Shown piece after piece: positions 59,730 to 64,000 of a stretch of DNA of 64,000 nucleotides. The position numbers and the translations under genes were made by a program. Below the pieces are notes generated by a model. It was given only the letters and a program-made list of their open reading frames with translations. It was not told the DNA's origin and made no database searches. The stretch spans positions 16,552,001-16,616,000 of the forward strand of contig NC_079876.1 of assembly GCF_029227915.1 (NCBI RefSeq), given 5' to 3'. Positions within the stretch are counted from its first letter, which is position 1, and the number at the start of each line of letters is the position of its first letter. The stretch is from Hydractinia symbiolongicarpus (Eukaryota > Cnidaria > Hydrozoa > Anthoathecata > Hydractiniidae).

Positions 59730-61223
59730 ATGGCTGCAGCAGATATGTTGGCGCGGGTGCTTACTGATTTAAAGTGTGATAATTTTGAATCTGTTCGTAA
59801 AATGCAAAAAGAACTTTTAGAAAGTGTTTATTCTCGAGCATTTTTGTTGTCTGGGGATATTTATCCCTTGGTTGGTAAAAGTCTTCATCGGAATTCAGGT
59901 CCAGATATATACCTTCCATCTGAGGCGAGGTGTGAAGATAAAGGAATTATTGCTTTAAGGTGAGAAGTATGTTTTTTACTCTCCAACACACCTTGCATTT
60001 ATTTAAAGGTTTTCAGTATATCTGCTACGAAAAGCTAGTTGGGGAGAGCTTTATACAACAGACTATTAAAACCAAATACAAAAAGATTTAATTAGCTAAT
60101 AGCTACGGCTAATACACCTTTACAATAATTCGGAAAAAATAACACTCCATCGCAGCTTATTTTGCAATCAGAGAAGGTAAACATTACACTTTTATAAGAG
60201 TTTGTTAAGGAGAAAACACGTGATTTCGTGATAACTTTTCTTGCCACGTTTTGTTTTTAATGAAAAGTACACATAAGTTGTATCTTATTATTAACGTTTC
60301 CTGAAAATTTGAAAGAAATTGATACGACGGAAGTTAACAAACTGGAGAAAACACGCTTTCGTCTCTAACAAACTCTCATAAAAACACGAGTTTTACCTCC
60401 TTTTTTCCGATATTGTAAAACGATGGGGAGCCGTAGGAACGCATGTACAATTGAATTATCGTAAAGGTGTATTGTTTTTGTAATATTAGCTTTGAACAGA
60501 ATTTTCAGCATTGCGGAGGAATTCTTTCTCAATTAATATTTGTGTTGTTATTAGAAGCAAGAACTTGACATCTGGAAAAGTAAGGTTGGTGATGAAAATA
60601 AACAACTCTTCGAATGGCTATTAAGAAACAAAGTTTGTTGAGTAAAAGGTCATGGTAAAATATATTATTTTTAGATCCAATCCATCAGGAGACTGTCTAT
60701 ACAGCTCAGCATCAATGGTATTGGTATAGGTGATAATTCTCTTGTTGATGTTTTGAGAATCTTGACATCCGTAGAACTTTTCTTGCATCCTTCCTTTTAT
60801 TCCAATCATCCTTGTTTTCAATTTGCTTTTAAAGACCAAAAGGCAAATATTTTTATATCTGAGAAAAGTTTATTCAGATTTTCCCTTTCCCATATTGTTT
60901 GTGATATGACTCTTTCTCCTGAGGAGGCAGTTAAAGCAGAAACAATCAACAACTGTACCCCCAAGACATGGTTTCCTTTTCTATCAATACTTGCCTTGTC
61001 AACAGTAATAAAGAGAAAAATTAACACATTTTACCCACAATTCGGCTTGTTACAGTTTGTTACAACTTTCTTTACACAGTGTATATTGCCACACCCATCT
61101 ATTTTACCTGATGAAGATCAGTTAAAAATTTTATTTTGTTATGAAGATATTGTTAAGTCTGGTGTAGACTTCAAGCCAAATCATTACGTTCCCCTTTTTC
61201 CAGGTTGCAACTTTCTTAACTGA
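59730..61223 (+). pseudogene. OTU-protease/vertnin-like protein, frameshifted
   Basis: There are two exons. Exon 1 (59730-59959) starts at ATG (MAAADMLARVLTDLK) and ends AG|GTGAGA. Exon 2 (60675-61223) follows TTTTTAG and runs to TGA. Exon 2 opens RSNPSGDCLYSSASM, which resembles the Asp-x-Cys nucleophile motif of OTU cysteine proteases. It later has WFPFLSILALSTVIKRKINT and NHYVPL, fitting the catalytic His. The arrangement also matches the OTU-like fold of vertnin. An extra TA near 60724-60731 shifts the frame after VLV, creating a stop. Without those two bases the rest of the exon is open and in phase, so decay is recent. The intact family member would be about 258 aa. Its role, if any, for the host transposon is unknown. 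Confidence 0.65.
60111..60473. mobile_element. MITE nested in the OTU-like gene intron
   Basis: Left and right arms of roughly 100 bases are imperfect inverted repeats. AATACACCTTTAC at the left matches GTAAAGGTGTATT at the right, and TTTTATAAGAGTTTGTTA matches TAACAAACTCTCATAAAA. It lies wholly within 59960-60674, the predicted intron. Confidence 0.65.
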
Positions 61224-62627
61224 AAGTTGCATTTTCCTATTTCAGCAAGCAAAAAGCAGTAAAAATTCTAAATTCTTCTTTTAAAGTTCAAGTGAAACTT
61301 GAGTTTAGCCCTATGAATAAACAAATATATCTGAACAAATACATGGGTTGAGGTGTGTTTGTATCATATCACATGTAAGTATATTTCATCTTCATTATCG
61401 TGATCTTTCCATATTCTTATTGTTTTTGTTATTATTGTGTTTTATTTTGCTGTCCATGGCTGGTGTGATCATTTGATTCACCTAGTCATGCTGATGAAGC
61501 CTGATATTGGCAGAAACAGCAAGAGTTTATAAATAATGAAATATATTTACAATTGTCTTACTTTATTGTAGTTAATCCCTGTTAATTTTAGTGCTTTTAT
61601 CTATCTAAAATAAGATGTGTAAGACGGAGATTTGATTCTTATAAAAGATGTTCTTAGGAGATTTTGTTATAGCTTAGCGTTTCTTTTGGTCAATTTTATT
61701 AATAACTAGATAAATCGGAAGACAATTTTCGGCAATTTTTGTAACCGCAAAGCTTAAAATTTAGCCCCCAGCTGCTAAATTCAAGACTCAGTCTTGACTA
61801 AGTCTTGAAAAAGTCTGGATCCGCCCCTGCAGAGGAAAAATTTGTTTGAAAAAATGGTAAAAAGTTTGGTTGAAAGGTTGAATTTAAAGGATACACCTAA
61901 TATATATATTTTATACACCTAACAAAATAATATATTTAAAGGAATACTTTAATTTTCACAGTTTCCAAACAATCTTATAATAACTGTGTCTGTCTGTCTG
62001 CCTGTAACAGGCAAAGTGGATGTGTCTAAAAAAGTTAGGTCCTATTAAATGTTTAATTTTTTGACGCTATGACACAACATTAACAACATTAATGTAACGT
62101 CAATATCTTAATTTAAATTAATGAAGCGATTACAATGCACTTAAAATTTCAAAGCCAAATAACTTTTAGAAACAAGGTGGTGACGTCAGTCATTTCTCAC
62201 TACGTGGGTAATTAGGGACACCATGGCAATAAAGTTTTCCAAACCTGGGTACCCAAATCCGTTTCGGAATGGACGGGTTGATGATGTCATCTAAGTATCT
62301 TTAAACCCCAATATCTAAGTACAAAAGTACATGATCTTTTACATTTGCTTGCTCAACGTTACAAGATCTATACAATTAAGGCAGCGGGTATACAAATTTC
62401 TAAAAAACATTTTTGTATTTTAGCGGGTCTGTGCTGACGTCAGGAAAATTTTTAAACCCTTATATCTCCTTATTTGTTTATTGAAAGCACATGATTCTAT
62501 ACATTTTTCTCATTAGCGTTTCAAGCTCTATACAATAAAGGTTACTAGGTTAAATTGTCTACTGACTTTTTTAATCTTTGATTTTATAGCAGTTTTATTT
62601 TATTTAAGGGATAGTCTCTGAGATTGT

Positions 62628-62880
62628 TTCAAAAAAAATCGTTTCATATCGTTTCATTGTTTAATTAGCATAGCATGTGATACGAATTTGAAATGATTTT
62701 AAAGTAATGTTTAATTTTTTGGAATCGTTTTAAATCGTATGGAAATCGTTTCACTATTTTGTAAATCGTTTCATTAAAAACTAAAATTGTTTTATATTCG
62801 TTTCAAAATTGTTTCAAGATCGTTTTATTATATTTACTTGAAATCGTTTCACATACCATAATTCGTTTCAAAAGGTGTTT
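62628..62880. repeat. Dispersed (A)ATCGTTTCA repeats
   Basis: ATCGTTTCA or one-base variants occur about ten times at irregular 12-40 base spacing. Confidence 0.7.
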
Positions 62881-62915
62881 GTTTTACATTCCTTTTACAT
62901 AAAAGATTTAAAAAA

Positions 62916-63097
62916 ATTATTAATCTAATAATGGTCTCTCAATAAAACCTACGCGTTGTCACGTAAGTAAATTTCTACATTGTGAAAAATCGGGTATATA
63001 ATAAACATTATTAATCTAATAATGGTCTCTCAATAAAACCTACGCGTTGTCACGTAAGTAAATTTCTACATTGTGAAAAATCGGGTATATAATAAAC
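62916..63097. repeat. Perfect 91-bp tandem duplication
   Basis: 62916-63006 is repeated at 63007-63097 without any difference I can see. Because the unit has no internal repetition, this is a recent duplication or an assembly artefact. Confidence 0.9.
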
Positions 63098-63749
63098 ATT
63101 ATTTATATATATAGATTTGCTTATTTTTTTAATTCATCTATTTTATTACTAAAGTTTTTTTCAATACGTAGCTCTTTTTTATTTCATAAACTTATTTAAA
63201 ACGCACTACAGTGTCATCTAGAATGTTTCTTTTTATGTAAATCTAAGTTTTCTTGATGGATTGTCTTACGAATTATCACAGATTGTCTGTAACAGCGACA
63301 CATGGAATAATATTTCTAACGTTTATAGAATTTTGTTATCTATTTATATCTCAGCAATCACAGTGTGCATGATAGAATGAATTGCAGCAATGAGGAGAAA
63401 ATAGTTACCTGTGTCTTATTAATTGTATTTTTTAATTTTCTTTTACATTTTTGTGGCCACCTGTTGTTTAAAAGTAGAAAATATAAAAAAGAAAAGAATA
63501 TTCAAACTTAATTTTAATTTTTTTTACTGATTTTACCAGCATTTATCAATTTAGTCCTGGGCACTAGGTTTTGAAATACATGCCAATAACACCTAAAAAT
63601 GGTACCTGTCATACTGCTCCATTACCAGAAGCAAATCATTTCAATATGCTTAATGTGATTGCAATATATATAGATTAGAATAACATTCAACAGAAAAGAA
63701 AAATTGATCTCCAGAATGGTGTTTTAGAGAAAATAAGAAAATCGTTATT

Positions 63750-64000
63750 GAGATCATCATCATTCTTGGCTAAACGTCCGTTTTCTATGCTAGCATAGGT
63801 TGGACGGGGTATATTAATGACCCTCTTCCAATCTGATCTAGACTGTGTTAGATCTAAACTCAACTTCCTCTGTATCAAGTCTGTCCTGCCAAGTCTTTCT
63901 CGGTCTGCCTCTGGGCTTTGCCCCAGAAACTATCAAGTCTCTACACTTTCTTACCCAGTTATCCCCCTCCATTCTTTCCAAGTGCCCCAGCCAATTCAAT
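63750..64000 (-). pseudogene. LINE 3' fragment (copy 2), cut by window edge
   Basis: On the minus strand the broken frames give LNWLGHLERMEGDNWVRKCR, SGAKPRGRPRKTWQ and SLDLTQSRSDWKRVINIPRP, followed by TYASIENGRLAKN and a short (GAT)n tail. It is the same family and same 3' end as 16405-17225, but better preserved. The 5' part lies outside the window, so completeness cannot be judged. Confidence 0.8.

Larger units (their letters stand above)
59191..61829 (+). mobile_element. TIR-bounded element carrying an OTU-like gene, 2.64 kb
   Basis: The left end reads CAGGTGCGGATCCAGG. The reverse complement of the right end reads CAGGGGCGGATCCAGA, so 14 of 16 bases match. Both ends are flanked by CAGAG (59186-59190 and 61830-61834), a probable 5-bp target duplication. 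The only protein-like content is the OTU/vertnin-like gene at 59730-61223; I see no transposase. Subterminal GACTTAGTCA-type words recur near both ends. The element starts about 350 bases upstream of the NSMCE1 start codon. Confidence 0.65.
61835..63740. other. Repeat-rich stretch without genes
   Basis: The stretch holds two diverged tandem copies of a ~105-base sequence (about 62278-62380 and 62433-62540), ATCGTTTCA repeats (62628-62880) and a 91-bp tandem duplication (62916-63097). No coding similarity is visible. Confidence 0.5.

Overview
This is an AT-rich, intron-dense animal nuclear sequence. Three conserved animal genes can be read through introns with GT-AG borders and consistent phase. 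They sit among SINE, LINE, Helitron-like and inverted-repeat DNA elements. The gene set includes a flagellar axoneme gene, a spliceosome gene and an SMC5/6 complex gene. Together with the repeat types and base composition, this suggests an invertebrate, plausibly a cnidarian such as a hydrozoan. That taxonomic call is an inference.

Layout. 1-9.9 kb is gene-poor. It holds a fold-back repeat, Helitron-like copies, a decayed CAP/SCP-domain pseudogene (minus) and a decayed pogo/Tigger-type transposase. 9.94-18.6 kb (minus) is PRPF38A, a spliceosome subunit with nine exons (275 aa). Its first intron holds a LINE remnant, a short inverted-repeat element and a duplicated splice-donor segment. 18.6-21.4 kb is the head-to-head spacer between PRPF38A and SPEF2, with degenerate tandem repeats. 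21.4-51.2 kb (plus) is SPEF2/KPL2, a sperm-flagellar central-apparatus protein, reconstructed as 59 coding exons (1,878 aa). Its introns carry two tRNA-derived SINEs, single and tandem Helitron-like elements, 41-bp and 57-bp minisatellites and several microsatellites. 51.2-53.1 kb is a tail-to-tail spacer with a 46-bp repeat array. 53.1-58.8 kb (minus) is NSMCE1, the RING subunit of SMC5/6 (nine exons, 273 aa). 59.19-61.83 kb is a 2.64-kb inverted-repeat element flanked by a 5-bp target duplication. It carries an OTU-protease/vertnin-like gene with one frameshift, and a nested MITE in that gene's intron. 61.8-64 kb is repeats only, ending in the 3' part of a second LINE copy (minus) cut by the window edge.

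The three intact genes share no pathway: pre-mRNA splicing, flagellar assembly and SMC5/6 genome maintenance. I saw no tRNA, rRNA, CRISPR or bacterial-type feature. All exon borders come from reading splice consensus, frame continuity and remembered family sequence; no transcript or database evidence was available.
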